DNA from: Algoriphagus aquimarinus
Lineage (GTDB): Bacteria; Bacteroidota; Bacteroidia; Cytophagales; Cyclobacteriaceae
NCBI RefSeq assembly: GCF_007997215.1
Contig: NZ_VORW01000014.1
Span: 1-64,000, forward strand
Direction: 5' to 3'
Length of the DNA: 64,000 bases
A model generated the notes under the pieces. The model searched no databases and had not been told where the DNA came from. It saw only the letters and a list, made by a program, of their open reading frames with translations. The first letter of the stretch is position 1. The number at the start of each line of letters is the position of its first letter. This document shows, one piece after another, positions 1 to 8,877 of the stretch. Position numbers and translations under genes: made by a program.

Positions 1-87
1 GGAAATCAGGGTCAATTTAAAGCCTAAATTGTAATCACGTTGCGAACGCTTTTTCCCCTTGACACTAGAGAGGTTTTCTTTTTCCAT
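1..87 (-). CDS. IS3-family transposase OrfA, N-terminal 29 codons only
   Basis: The frame opens with ATG at 87 and gives MEKENLSSVKGKKRSQRDYN followed by LGFKLTLIS before leaving the window. A basic start followed by R-x-Y-x-x-x-F-K is the usual opening of IS3-type OrfA proteins, which carry a helix-turn-helix domain that binds the element ends; the catalytic DDE protein is normally a second, frameshifted frame. Only the first 29 residues are visible, so domain content and integrity cannot be judged. It sits inside the element end described at 1-127. An unrelated small DNA-binding protein is possible but less likely because of the adjacent IS-like tip. Confidence 0.6.
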   Translation of the reverse strand, partial: MEKENLSSVKGKKRSQRDYNLGFKLTLIS

Positions 88-127
88 AATAAGTCGATTT
101 GGTGTCAACTTATTTCAGGACGAGACA
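1..127 (-). mobile_element. Right end of an IS3-like insertion sequence (partial)
   Basis: A transposase-like reading frame starts at 87 and runs leftward off the window. Upstream of it, about 101-127 read on the minus strand begins TGTCTCGTCCTGAAATAAGT and continues TTGACACC, which looks like the terminal inverted repeat of an IS3-type element starting with TG. The outer tip is placed at about 127. The matching left end and the target duplication lie outside the window, so the boundary is inferred from one side only. Family assignment rests on the start of the encoded protein and the look of the tip. Confidence 0.7.
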
Positions 128-133
128 TATCCA

Positions 134-168
134 TAAAAAAAGGCGCATCATGTGATGTGCCTTTTTTT
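134..168. terminator. Bidirectional terminator between the IS end and panB
   Basis: GGCGCATCATGTGATGTGCC at 142-161 folds into an 8-bp stem with one G.T pair and a 4-nt loop. It is flanked by seven A on the left and seven T on the right, so it can end transcription from either side. It lies just past the panB stop codon. Confidence 0.8.
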
Positions 169-179
169 GCTTTAATCCC

Positions 180-1001
180 TTAATAACTCTCCCCCTCATT
201 CGGAAAGTCCTTACTCTTTACATCTTTAATGTATTGGCCGAAGGCCTCCATCATTATTCCTTGAAGATCGGCGTATTGCCTTAAGAACCTTGGTTTGAAT
301 TCCTGAGTGATTCCAAGCATATCGTGCATCACTAATACCTGACCATCCACTCCTCCTCCGGCTCCAATACCGATTATGGGAATGGACACGGACTCAGCTA
401 CTTTCTTGGCAAGATCAGCAGGGATTTTTTCCACTACTATTGCAAAGCAGCCTAGTTCTTCCAAAAGCTTTGCATCCTCCAAAAGCTTATTTGCTTCTGT
501 ATCTTCTTTGGCTCTTACCGTATAGGTACCAAACTTATATATCGACTGAGGAGTCAATCCCAAATGTCCCATTACTGGAACTCCGGCACTTAATATTCTA
601 GCAATTGATTCTTTTATCTCAGATCCACCTTCTACTTTCACAGCATGTGCACCAGATTCTTTCATGATCCGAATAGTGGATCGCAATGCCTCAGAGCTAT
701 TTCCTTGGTAGCTCCCAAAAGGAATATCCACGACCACAAAAGACCTACTTACAGCACGCACTACAGCTGAAGCATGGTAGATCATTTGATCCAATGTGAT
801 AGGCAAAGTAGTCTCATGACCAGCCATGACATTAGAGGCTGAATCGCCCACCAAGATGATATCGATCCCAGCAGCATCCACGATTTTGGCCATAGAATAA
901 TCATAGGCTGTGAGCATGGAGATTTTCTCACCACGATCTTTCATTTCCTGAAGAATATGCGTGGTAATTCGCTTGACGTTAGCAGATGAGTGTACAGACA
1001 T
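180..1001 (-). CDS. panB: 3-methyl-2-oxobutanoate hydroxymethyltransferase
   Basis: Transfers a hydroxymethyl group from 5,10-methylene-tetrahydrofolate to 2-oxoisovalerate to give ketopantoate, the first committed step of pantothenate and CoA synthesis in the cytoplasm. The 273-residue length matches the family. Visible motifs of the (beta/alpha)8 barrel are MLTAYDYS at 29-36, VGDS at 51-54 with metal ligand Asp53, Asp92 in VDIPFGSY, Glu124 in [14 protein letters not shown] near 145 and IGIGAG near 210. The ATG at 1001 is the only sensible start. It is the last gene of a minus-strand run; the phosphoribosyltransferase gene ends 4 nt upstream, so the two are probably cotranscribed. A strong hairpin follows the stop. 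No panC or panD is nearby. Identity is secure. Confidence 0.97.
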   Translation of the reverse strand: MSVHSSANVKRITTHILQEMKDRGEKISMLTAYDYSMAKIVDAAGIDIILVGDSASNVMAGHETTLPITLDQMIYHASAVVRAVSRSFVVVDIPFGSYQGNSSEALRSTIRIMKESGAHAVKVEGGSEIKESIARILSAGVPVMGHLGLTPQSIYKFGTYTVRAKEDTEANKLLEDAKLLEELGCFAIVVEKIPADLAKKVAESVSIPIIGIGAGGGVDGQVLVMHDMLGITQEFKPRFLRQYADLQGIMMEAFGQYIKDVKSKDFPNEGESY

Positions 1002-1005
1002 AATA

Positions 1006-1497
1006 TTAGTGGAGATGAACGCAGAAATTATCTCCTGAGAAATCTACTTTGATATGTTCATTAAGAGTAGTAGAAAGTTCGAACCCTGTGTAATCGGGAC
1101 GAATTGGAAAAAGTCCATGACTACGGTTTACCAGCACAGCAATTTCCATTTTATAAAGCTCCTCTTCCAAAAATGGCTTCATGGCATAGACCAATGTTTT
1201 TCCTGTATTGAGCACATCGTCCACCAGAATCAACGTTTTCCCTTGTAGATCAATTTCATTCGAAAGCTGAACTTCCTCAGAAGCAACATGCGCTTTATCC
1301 AAAATGATTTTGACTTGTTCTATTTCTAAAGGGGAAATCGCTTTGAGTTCTGTTGCTAGAAGATTGGCTAGAGTTTCCCCCATTCCAGAAATTCCTGCTA
1401 ACACAACGGCTTTTGAATTGAGATTTCTTTCGTAGATCTCATAGGCCATTCGGGTGATTTTCTTCTTTATCTGTTGGTGATTGAGTACTTCGCTCAT
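1006..1497 (-). CDS. PyrR/Upp-like phosphoribosyltransferase
   Basis: A 163-residue type I phosphoribosyltransferase. The PRPP-binding loop [14 protein letters not shown] lies at residues 89-102, with the paired acidic residues and the TGKT phosphate loop intact. In related proteins the substrate is a nucleobase, and PyrR proteins also bind pyr mRNA to control pyrimidine genes. Nothing here decides between a regulator and a plain enzyme, and no pyr attenuator is seen around the gene. ATG at 1497 is preferred; an in-frame TTG 12 nt upstream is the only longer option. The gene ends 4 nt before panB and starts 61 nt after rsgA, so it likely belongs to the waaA-rsgA-panB run. Two other phosphoribosyltransferases (upp, hpt) are in the window and are clearly different. 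Confidence 0.8.
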   Translation of the reverse strand: MSEVLNHQQIKKKITRMAYEIYERNLNSKAVVLAGISGMGETLANLLATELKAISPLEIEQVKIILDKAHVASEEVQLSNEIDLQGKTLILVDDVLNTGKTLVYAMKPFLEEELYKMEIAVLVNRSHGLFPIRPDYTGFELSTTLNEHIKVDFSGDNFCVHLH

Positions 1498-1558
1498 GGT
1501 GTTTTTCAAAAATGAAAATTAGGCCAATTCTACTTGGATTCAAAATCAAGAGAACAGC

Positions 1559-2482
1559 TTATCTGTAGTCGTCTTCCTCATTTAGGATATTCAAATAGCT
1601 TTCGTAGCGGTAAGGATGAATATATCCCGCCTCCACTTTCTCCAGCACGACACAGCCTGGCTCATTCACATGCTGGCAATTATTGTATTTACATTGCCCT
1701 AGGTATTTTCTCATTTCAGGAAAATAATGTGAAAGTTCATTATCCTCAATATCAAGTATCCCAAACTCCTTGATCCCAGGGGTATCAATCAAATCACCGC
1801 CGTATTCTAAGGCAAAAAGCTCTGCAAAAGTAGTCGTGTGAACACCCTTAGCGGTAAAACCAGAAACTTCTTTGGTATGCTGTGCGGCTTCTGGGACTAA
1901 AGCATTTAGTAAGGTGGACTTGCCTACTCCCGAATGCCCAGAAATTAGTGTGGACTTACCAGCCAGAACTGATTTGAATTTATCTTTCAAATTCTCTTCT
2001 TTCAATGCAGAAGCTTCAATTACCTGATATCCCAATGGCTCATAGATCTCATGAATATCCAAAAGCCAATCATCCGCTTTCTCACCAGACATCTGATCCA
2101 TTTTATTCACCACCAAAATTGCGGGAATCCTAAAACTCTCTGTACTGACAAGAAATCTATCTATAAAGCCTAAGGATGTTCTTGGGCTTTTCATGGTAAT
2201 GACAAGAATTGCCTGATCTAAATTACTAGCAATGATGTGTGAAAAATGTTGCTTTCGGGTAGACTTTCGTATCACGTAGTTTTCTCTAGGCAAAATATCA
2301 AAAATCACAGCCGTCTCCTGATTTTCTTCCCTATCCATCTCCACCCAATCACCCACCGCGATAGGATTGGTCAGCTTAAGGTCATCTTGCTTAAACTTCC
2401 CCTTCAATCGGCAAGCAACGACTTCGTCGTCGGTCTGCACCAAATACCAACTTCCGGTAGATTTTATCACTCTTCCTTTCAT
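1559..2482 (-). CDS. rsgA: Ribosome small-subunit maturation GTPase RsgA
   Basis: A circularly permuted GTPase that checks late 30S subunit assembly and releases maturation factors. The 307-residue protein shows an OB-fold region at about 1-70, then the GTPase motifs in the permuted order: NKMD (G4) at 126-129, GHSGVGKST (P-loop) at 182-190, a G2 region KGVHTTT at 212-218 and DTPG (G3) at 233-236. A C-terminal zinc knuckle is formed by Cys264, Cys269, His271 and Cys277. All key residues are present. Its start overlaps the stop of waaA by 4 nt in ATGA, indicating translational coupling. Identity is secure. Confidence 0.96.
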   Translation of the reverse strand: MKGRVIKSTGSWYLVQTDDEVVACRLKGKFKQDDLKLTNPIAVGDWVEMDREENQETAVIFDILPRENYVIRKSTRKQHFSHIIASNLDQAILVITMKSPRTSLGFIDRFLVSTESFRIPAILVVNKMDQMSGEKADDWLLDIHEIYEPLGYQVIEASALKEENLKDKFKSVLAGKSTLISGHSGVGKSTLLNALVPEAAQHTKEVSGFTAKGVHTTTFAELFALEYGGDLIDTPGIKEFGILDIEDNELSHYFPEMRKYLGQCKYNNCQHVNEPGCVVLEKVEAGYIHPYRYESYLNILNEEDDYR

Positions 2483-3723
2483 GCTCTTGACACTAGTTTC
2501 TCTACCTTATTAATGATTTTAGCTGCTGCTCCAATATTCGTTTTCACCCATTTTCGGGCTGAATCTGCACTTTCTTGATAGAAGTCTGGCTGCTCCATTT
2601 TCTCAAAGACCAACTTCAAACTCTCAACATCACTGACCTCAAATCCGCAACCATTCGCCTGACTTTCTGCAGATTCAGGAAATTTAGCGGTGTTTTTCAA
2701 CTTGCCAAAAATCACAGGAATCCCGAATCCTAGTGGTTCCAAAATATTGTGAAGCCCTTTACCAAATGCTCCGCCTACATAAGCAACCTTGGCAAATTGA
2801 TACAATGAACTTAGCATTCCAATATTATCGATGAAAAGTACATCAGGGGCTTCCTTTTTATCCCATTGCGAATACCTAACTGTCGATAGAGATAATTGAT
2901 CTGCCCATCGATTCATTGGTTCTGGATTCAAATCATGTGGTGCAATAATCCATCTATACCCAGGGTTAGCATTCATCAACGGAATAAGCAAATCCATATC
3001 TTCTTGCCAGACCGAGCCTGCAACGACAGTCGGGAAGTCACCTACCCAATCAAGTAGATCTGGGAAATCTTTTCGATTTCTGGCGGTCTCTGCTACCCTA
3101 TCAAATCGCGTATCCCCAGCTATACTAGTGTTAGAATAGTCAATCGACTTAAGTAAGTCTAGTGTATTTTGATTTTGAGTGAAAATATAATCGAACTGAA
3201 AAAGGATCTTTCTGAAGAACCCATCTCGCTTAAAATAAATCTGATCAGGTCTAAAAGATGCTGAAAAGAGGAAAAGTGGAATTCCTCTTGATTTAATTGC
3301 GGCTATATGATGATGCCAGAGATCGTATTTCACAAAAAAAGCAATACTTGGCTGCAAGGTATTTAAAAACTTCTCTGCCATAGTTTTACTATCAAGAGGC
3401 AAATAAGTAATAAAGTCCACATATGGCTGAGCCTTTTTGATCACATTATCAAAACCTGACGGACTAAAAAAACTTACTACTATAAGCTGATCAGGTTGTA
3501 CTCGCTTTAGTTCAGCGATCACTGGCTTAGCTTGCTCATACTCACCTAGTGAAGCTACATGAAACCATGCCAAATTACCTGGATTGCTCGACCTAAACTC
3601 TACAAGTCTGTGAAAAAGATATTTTCTACTAGAAGAGAAATGTCTAATTTTGGGCATGAACAGTCCGCCTAGGAGCAAAAGTATCCTGGCAAAAAATATC
3701 CCGATTCTATAAATCCATTTCAT
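2479..3723 (-). CDS. waaA: 3-deoxy-D-manno-octulosonic acid (Kdo) transferase
   Basis: Adds Kdo from CMP-Kdo to lipid A precursor at the inner face of the cytoplasmic membrane, a step of lipopolysaccharide core synthesis. The 414-residue length fits the GT30 family. A hydrophobic anchor spans about residues 5-23. The N-terminal domain carries ASLGEYEQ at about 57-64, where the Glu corresponds to the catalytic base of the family, and the C-terminal domain carries GGAFGKGLHNILEP, the sugar-nucleotide binding part. Whether it adds one or two Kdo residues cannot be read from sequence. It is the first gene of the run waaA-rsgA-PRTase-panB, with a 191-nt gap to the divergent phosphatase gene upstream. 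Confidence 0.95.
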   Translation of the reverse strand: MKWIYRIGIFFARILLLLGGLFMPKIRHFSSSRKYLFHRLVEFRSSNPGNLAWFHVASLGEYEQAKPVIAELKRVQPDQLIVVSFFSPSGFDNVIKKAQPYVDFITYLPLDSKTMAEKFLNTLQPSIAFFVKYDLWHHHIAAIKSRGIPLFLFSASFRPDQIYFKRDGFFRKILFQFDYIFTQNQNTLDLLKSIDYSNTSIAGDTRFDRVAETARNRKDFPDLLDWVGDFPTVVAGSVWQEDMDLLIPLMNANPGYRWIIAPHDLNPEPMNRWADQLSLSTVRYSQWDKKEAPDVLFIDNIGMLSSLYQFAKVAYVGGAFGKGLHNILEPLGFGIPVIFGKLKNTAKFPESAESQANGCGFEVSDVESLKLVFEKMEQPDFYQESADSARKWVKTNIGAAAKIINKVEKLVSRA

Positions 3724-3914
3724 TTGTCAAAAGTAGCCATTTGACGGGAAATAGTTTTATGCGCAGCAAATTCACCTAAGGCAGATCGTTAATACACTGG
3801 TTTTGAGATTTTCATGAAAAAAAAAGACAAATCCAGCTGTACATTTTCCCTAAAAATAAGTACTTTCAAAACCTCAGTTTTTTAAGTAGCATGTTCAGTT
3901 AGAGTTTAAATAAT

Positions 3915-4400
3915 ATGATTAGAGTTTTATTTGTTTGTCTAGGTAATATATGCCGTTCACCTTTAGCTGAAGCTATTTTTACTCAGAAGGTGAAAGCTGC
4001 TGGAATGCAAGCGCAATTTAAGAGTGACAGTGCAGGCACCTCTGATTTCCATATTGGAGAATTGCCTGATGAGCGAACTATAAAGTGTGCAGCTAAATAC
4101 AACCTACCATTGAAGCACCGTGGTAGACAAGTAAACCGTACTGATTTTAGAGATTTCGAGTATATCCTGGCAATGGATGACAATAACCTTAGAAACTTGA
4201 ACAACCTAAAAGCCCGATATGGATTTGCAGACAAAGAAATCTACTTGATGCGGGATTTTGTAACGGAAACACAAGGCATGCCCGTACCTGACCCCTACTA
4301 TGGCGGAGAAGAAGGATTTGAGGAAATATATCAGATTTTGGATGAGGCACTCGACAGTTTCCTGGCACAGGTAAAAGCTACTCACCATCTCTACGCTTAA
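3915..4400 (+). CDS. Low-molecular-weight protein tyrosine phosphatase
   Basis: A 161-residue cytoplasmic phosphatase. The P-loop CLGNICRS covers residues 8-15, giving the C-x5-R signature with nucleophile Cys8 and Arg14. The general acid is Asp126 in PVPDPYYGG. These are the complete catalytic parts of the family, which dephosphorylates tyrosine kinases of capsule or exopolysaccharide systems, or sometimes arginine phosphate. No kinase or polysaccharide genes are nearby, so the substrate is unknown. It is a single gene, divergent from waaA. Just after the stop, 4423-4442 is a 20-nt AT-rich perfect palindrome that could weakly terminate transcription. Confidence 0.93.
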   Translation: MIRVLFVCLGNICRSPLAEAIFTQKVKAAGMQAQFKSDSAGTSDFHIGELPDERTIKCAAKYNLPLKHRGRQVNRTDFRDFEYILAMDDNNLRNLNNLKARYGFADKEIYLMRDFVTETQGMPVPDPYYGGEEGFEEIYQILDEALDSFLAQVKATHHLYA

Positions 4401-4555
4401 TAAAAGCGAGTTTTTGCAGTAACTATTTTTTGAAAAAAATAGAATCTTCACGACACTTCCTGAGCAAGCACACTCAACTATTTAGATTTGGCCTACCTTC
4501 CAAGAATTGAGTATAATCAATCGATTTGAAAGATAGGCCAATCTACTACTAAGGA

Positions 4556-5680
4556 TTAGGCAAGCTTCAACGACACTTTCTCTCCTGTCTTAACAGCTTT
4601 GAAAATCGCATCAATAATCTTCATATCCTTCACTCCCTCTTCTCCATTCACTGGAACTTCAGGTTTTTTTCCGTCAAAAATAATCGCTGCCATTTCATCC
4701 ATCTGAACTGCCTGATGAGTAGTGTGTGGCTTATCTAATGGCCCTTGATTCGTTTTGCCGTTGATAGGCCCGTAGCCAGTAGATGGCTGCATTTCTGCCC
4801 AGCCTTTTGTTCCATTTAGGAAAAAACGATCTAAATTATTCATGCTGTAAGTGGAAAGGCAAGATGCTACCGCACCACTTGGAAATCCCATTTGAAACTG
4901 GATTGTCTCATCGATTCCCTCTTTGAATTTCTCAGGATTATTCTTTGTCTCTTGAGCAGTCACCCAGATTGGGTCTTCTCCCAACATATATCTGGCGCCA
5001 TTGATGGAGTAAATCCCTATATCCATCATCGCTCCACCACCCGAAAGTGACTTTTGTAACCTCCATTGACTAGGATCACCAATAATAAACCCACTTAAGC
5101 CCTGAAAAAACAAGGGAGTTCCAAACTCACCAGCCTTTCGCATTCTAATCACTTCCAATGTATTTGCTTCGAAGTGCATTCTATATCCGATCAGCAAATG
5201 GACACCAGCTGCTTTACAAGCATCCACCATCGCTTGCCCATCTGCTGCATTGACTGCCATAGGCTTTTCACAGATCGCATGCTTACCTGCTTTCGCTACT
5301 CGAATCACTTGGTCTTTGTGTAGGCCATTTGGCGTGATCACATAAACTGCATCGATGTCCGGATTATCCTTAATCGCATCGAAATTTTCATAATTGTAGC
5401 AGTTTTTAGCAGGAATACCATACTTGGTTTTCCATGCTTCCACTTTTGAAGGAGTACCGCTGATCACTCCCACCAACTTGGTTCTCTTCGTTTCTTGAAT
5501 TGCCTCTGCCACTCTTGTGCCATAGCTTCCTAATCCCATGATAGCTACTCGCAAAGGCTTCTCATCCATTTTTTTAGAGTCAAGAAAATTTGGCATTGCA
5601 GAAATTGGGTTAAAGGTTGAAATGTTTAATGCTAAGGCTGAAAGCCCTGCTTTTTGGAGAAAAATTCTTCTGGATTTCAT
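4556..5680 (-). CDS. Gfo/Idh/MocA-family oxidoreductase, Tat-exported
   Basis: A 374-residue NAD(P)-dependent sugar or cyclitol dehydrogenase-like protein. The N-terminus carries a twin-arginine motif, SRRIFLQKAG at 3-12, followed by a hydrophobic stretch, so it is probably exported folded with its cofactor. The Rossmann motif GLGSYG is at 49-54 and the family EKP motif (catalytic Lys) at 138-140; GGGAMMDIGIYS near 215 is the usual C-domain active-site segment. Annotated relatives are often called glucose-fructose oxidoreductase, but the substrate cannot be read here. It is divergent from a second Tat-exported member of the same superfamily, with 238 nt between them, which suggests related roles and shared control. 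Confidence 0.88.
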   Translation of the reverse strand: MKSRRIFLQKAGLSALALNISTFNPISAMPNFLDSKKMDEKPLRVAIMGLGSYGTRVAEAIQETKRTKLVGVISGTPSKVEAWKTKYGIPAKNCYNYENFDAIKDNPDIDAVYVITPNGLHKDQVIRVAKAGKHAICEKPMAVNAADGQAMVDACKAAGVHLLIGYRMHFEANTLEVIRMRKAGEFGTPLFFQGLSGFIIGDPSQWRLQKSLSGGGAMMDIGIYSINGARYMLGEDPIWVTAQETKNNPEKFKEGIDETIQFQMGFPSGAVASCLSTYSMNNLDRFFLNGTKGWAEMQPSTGYGPINGKTNQGPLDKPHTTHQAVQMDEMAAIIFDGKKPEVPVNGEEGVKDMKIIDAIFKAVKTGEKVSLKLA

Positions 5681-5918
5681 GAAAAGGTAGGTTTAAAGGT
5701 CTTTGTTAGCTTGAAAATAAGGAATAAAAACCAAACTTCATTTTTAGAGAATTTAGCTTATTACAAAATTCGATTAATACTACCGAACTATCTCCTTTGG
5801 GTGCATTATTTTAGATAGCTCAGAATCCCATCTATTGCGTCCGTTCATCCAATTTCATTTGCTAAGAATTTCTGTTTATGTAACTTAAGAGATGCAATAA
5901 ACCTCAAACCCAATCTAA

Positions 5919-7286
5919 ATGAATACACTCAATAGAAGAGATTTCCTCAAAGGCTCTTCCGCGTTAGCAACACTAGCAAGTTTCGGCCTTTTAGGCATGG
6001 ACTTCAAAGATCGAGAAGGCCCCTTACAAGTGGCGCTGATCGGAGCAGGCTGGTATGGAAAATCGGATCTTTTTCGACTCATTCAAGTAGCAGATGTAGA
6101 AGTAGTCGGCCTTTGTGATCCAGATAAAAACATGCTGAAAGCCGCAGGAGATATGGTGGCTACTCGCCAAAAATCAGGAAAAGTCCCTGCACTCTATGAA
6201 GATTACAAAGAGCTTCTAGCCAAAGAAAAGCCAGAGTATGTATTGATCGGTTCACCGGATCACTGGCATGCACTGATGTGCATCGATGCGTTGAAATCAG
6301 GTGCTCACGTCTATGTGCAAAAGCCGATTTCGGTGGACGTCATTGAAGGCGAAGCGATGATTGCAGCAGCTAGGAAGTACAATAAGAAAGTACAAGTCGG
6401 TACTCAACGCAAAAGCACCCCGCATCTGATTGATGCAAAAGAGCAGATCATTGACACAGGAAAGTTGGGCAAAATCTCTCACGTAGAGGTTTGCTGCTAT
6501 TTCCACATGCGTGCTAATGGTAACCCGCCGGTAGAACCAGTGCCTGAGTTTTTAAATTATGATCTGTGGACAGGCCCAGCGCCACTGAGACCGTACGATG
6601 GGATCCCTCACAAACGATGGTGGAGAACATTTATAGAATATGGAAATGGCATCACTGGAGACATGTGTGTGCACATGCTTGATACCGTTCGCTGGATGCT
6701 AAAGCTAGGCTGGCCTACACAGATCACTTCCTCTGGAGGCATTTATGTACAAAAAGACGGGAAGTCCAATATCTCAGACACCCAGTCGGCAATCTTTGAA
6801 TACCCTGAATTAAATGTTGTTTGGCAACATAGAACATGGGGCAATCCAGATGATGCAAATTATCCTTGGGCATTTAAGATTTTTGGAGATAAGGGAATGC
6901 TGGCAGGAAGCACCATGCAGGCAGATTACACTCCTTTAGATAAGGATGAAAAGCCAATTCATTTTGATTGTCTTTTCGAACGTGAAAAATATCCAGAAGA
7001 TGTTACTGAGCCAGACATCGAACTTAATGCAGCACCTGCAACCAGACTTCACATGCAGGATTGGCTGAAAGCTATCGGAAACGATACGCTTCCAATTGCT
7101 GACATAGAAGAAGGACATATTTCTACTGCTTCTTGCATCTTGGCAAATATATCCATGGATTTGGGAGGTAGAGCGTTGAAATACGATCCAAAGACCATGA
7201 CAGTGATTGGTGACAAAGAGGCGACCGGGCGATTGAGAAGGCCTTACAGAAAAGGCTACACTCACCCTGAGCCAAGCAAAGTCTAG
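5919..7286 (+). CDS. Gfo/Idh/MocA-family oxidoreductase, Tat-exported (long form)
   Basis: A 455-residue member of the same superfamily as the divergent neighbour but from a different subgroup. The twin-arginine signal NRRDFLKGSS begins at residue 5. The nucleotide-binding motif GAGWYG lies at 42-47, PDHWH at 113-117, and the catalytic-lysine motif reads QKP (134-136) rather than the more common EKP. The region HKRWWRTFIEYGNGITGDMC followed by VHMLD holds the conserved active-site His/Asp segment. Such proteins are abundant in sugar-degrading Bacteroidota and Planctomycetes and are thought to oxidise or eliminate carbohydrate derivatives in the periplasm; substrate unknown. A clear terminator follows. 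Confidence 0.87.
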   Translation: MNTLNRRDFLKGSSALATLASFGLLGMDFKDREGPLQVALIGAGWYGKSDLFRLIQVADVEVVGLCDPDKNMLKAAGDMVATRQKSGKVPALYEDYKELLAKEKPEYVLIGSPDHWHALMCIDALKSGAHVYVQKPISVDVIEGEAMIAAARKYNKKVQVGTQRKSTPHLIDAKEQIIDTGKLGKISHVEVCCYFHMRANGNPPVEPVPEFLNYDLWTGPAPLRPYDGIPHKRWWRTFIEYGNGITGDMCVHMLDTVRWMLKLGWPTQITSSGGIYVQKDGKSNISDTQSAIFEYPELNVVWQHRTWGNPDDANYPWAFKIFGDKGMLAGSTMQADYTPLDKDEKPIHFDCLFEREKYPEDVTEPDIELNAAPATRLHMQDWLKAIGNDTLPIADIEEGHISTASCILANISMDLGGRALKYDPKTMTVIGDKEATGRLRRPYRKGYTHPEPSKV

Positions 7287-7305
7287 TTGCTACAAAAAAA
7301 CATGG

Positions 7306-7340
7306 AAACCGAGCCTCACAAAAAGGGGCTCGGTTTCTAT
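7306..7340 (+). terminator. Terminator after the long oxidoreductase gene
   Basis: AAACCGAGCC at 7306-7315 pairs with GGCTCGGTTT at 7327-7336 around an 11-nt loop, followed by a short T-rich run. It lies 20 nt past the stop codon at 7286. Confidence 0.75.
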
Positions 7341-7385
7341 TTTTAAATACAATCGAGATAAATTGGCTTCTCATTTTTACTGCCT

Positions 7386-7880
7386 ATGATTCAAATAAAC
7401 CCAGCATCGAAAGAAGACTTAAAAATAGTCAAATCCATCGCACAGCGCACCTGGCCTGATACTTTTGGAGAGATCCTTAGTCCCGAGCAAATCGATTACA
7501 TGCTTAATTTGCTTTATGACCTAGCTCTTCTTGAGAAGCAAATCACTCAAGGCCATACTTTTCTGCTTGCAGATGAAGGTGGAGAAAAGTTGGGGTTTAC
7601 AGGTATTGAAATCAATCAGAAACCTGGGAAAACGAAGATTCATAAGATCTATATTCTTCCTACTGCTCAAGGGAAAGGAGTTGGCAAGAAATTGATCAAC
7701 GCGATCAAAGAAATTGCTTTGAAAAATGAGCAGACTAGCCTTCTGCTAAACGTAAATAAATACAATCAGGGAGCGATAGACTTCTACGAATACTTAGGTT
7801 TTGTAAACATCAAAAGCGAAATCATCGACATCGGAAATGGCTATGTGATGGATGATTATGTATTTGAACTGAAGCTTTGA
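7386..7880 (+). CDS. GNAT-family N-acetyltransferase
   Basis: A 164-residue acetyl-CoA-dependent transferase. The acetyl-CoA loop is seen as YILPTAQGKGVGKKLINAI in the middle of the protein (Q/R-x-x-G-x-G/A pattern), followed by LLLNVNKYNQGAIDFYEYLG and FVN, the typical C-terminal beta-bulge region of the fold. The opening IRPA-like segment (INPASKEDLKIVKSIAQRTW) is also usual. Substrate is not predictable. It stands alone between a terminator and a 130-nt gap; the convergent TruA-like gene follows. Confidence 0.85.
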   Translation: MIQINPASKEDLKIVKSIAQRTWPDTFGEILSPEQIDYMLNLLYDLALLEKQITQGHTFLLADEGGEKLGFTGIEINQKPGKTKIHKIYILPTAQGKGVGKKLINAIKEIALKNEQTSLLLNVNKYNQGAIDFYEYLGFVNIKSEIIDIGNGYVMDDYVFELKL

Positions 7881-8010
7881 TTTTTTTCTCGCTACGGCGC
7901 AGCGACGCAACGTTAGTTATTTTAAGCTTTATGCTTCACCTTTAGTTATCAGCTTCTCTCAAATGGCCATTTAGAATGTATTTTTCTAGTTCTTCAGCCT
8001 TTTAAAACCC

Positions 8011-8835
8011 TCAAAGGTTTGTCAACAATGTCTCCCAAAGCACCAACCCATTTGAGGGTGCTGGAGGCAGTTTCTCGAATCTATCCGGGAAATCAAATCG
8101 ACTTGTAATCTCAGTTAACTTTATTTCTTGGCTACCTATTTGCCAAACGGCAGACATCATCATGCGCACTTGATGATGAAGAAAACCTGTTCCCGTGATT
8201 TCGAAGTAATAGATTTCTTCTGGGAAATATTGACCCAAGAACTCCTTTGAAGTAAAAATATCAGCAGATAAAACTTCGCGTACATAGTCCGTCTTATTTT
8301 CTGAAGGTTTGCAAAAACCCTTAAAATCATGACTTCCTATGAATAGCTTACAAGCTTCCTTCATCGCTTCCCAATTCAATTCGCCAGGCACATTGACCGT
8401 AAACGCAGAAGCAAAAGGATGAAAAGACAGGGAATTAGTGAAATAGTAACGGTAGCTTTTCTGCGTTACAGATTGGATCAAATTAAAGTCTGTGGCAACC
8501 TCCTGCACGGAATTGAGTCGAATATCCTGAGGCAAGTGTTCATTGAATTGAGGCAGAAGTGTGTTCATATAATCAACTTTTTCCCGAAGGAAAATCTGCA
8601 CATATCCCCCAATACAAGAAACGCCAGCGTCAGTCCTGCTTGCTCCGATCAGAGAAAAGTCCTCATGCCCCATCACGTGTCGAAGCACTCGCTCCAACCT
8701 CCGCTGTACCGTCTGTTGATTCGGTTGTGGCGCCCAGCCTTTATATCTGGCGCCGAAATACGAAATGGAAAAGAGGTAAGAATACGGTCGGGATTGCAAG
8801 GGAACTAGAAATTTGAAATTTGAAATTAATTTCAA
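8011..8835 (-). CDS. TruA-family tRNA pseudouridine synthase, divergent paralogue
   Basis: Members isomerise uridines 38-40 in the tRNA anticodon arm. This 274-residue protein has the family layout: YFGARYKGWAPQPNQQTVQ at about 26-44 and the active-site segment ASRTDAGVSC at 65-74 with catalytic Asp69. The usual form is GRTDxGVHA; here Gly is Ser and the His after Val is Ser, so it is not a canonical TruA. TGTGFLHHQVRMM near 215 is intact. The open frame has no ATG before residue 55; translation must begin at a TTG, either 8835 or 8799 (leaving Y18 onward of the fold intact). The main truA is probably elsewhere. It may modify another RNA or position. Confidence 0.8.
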   Translation of the reverse strand: MKLISNFKFLVPLQSRPYSYLFSISYFGARYKGWAPQPNQQTVQRRLERVLRHVMGHEDFSLIGASRTDAGVSCIGGYVQIFLREKVDYMNTLLPQFNEHLPQDIRLNSVQEVATDFNLIQSVTQKSYRYYFTNSLSFHPFASAFTVNVPGELNWEAMKEACKLFIGSHDFKGFCKPSENKTDYVREVLSADIFTSKEFLGQYFPEEIYYFEITGTGFLHHQVRMMMSAVWQIGSQEIKLTEITSRFDFPDRFEKLPPAPSNGLVLWETLLTNL

Positions 8836-8877
8836 TTTCGCTCAAATCCTTTAAGGCCCCAAAAACAAGTTTGATCT

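Noticed and set aside
2246-2578. 110-codon plus-strand frame across rsgA and waaA
   Set aside because: Lies antisense to two well-supported genes and resembles nothing.
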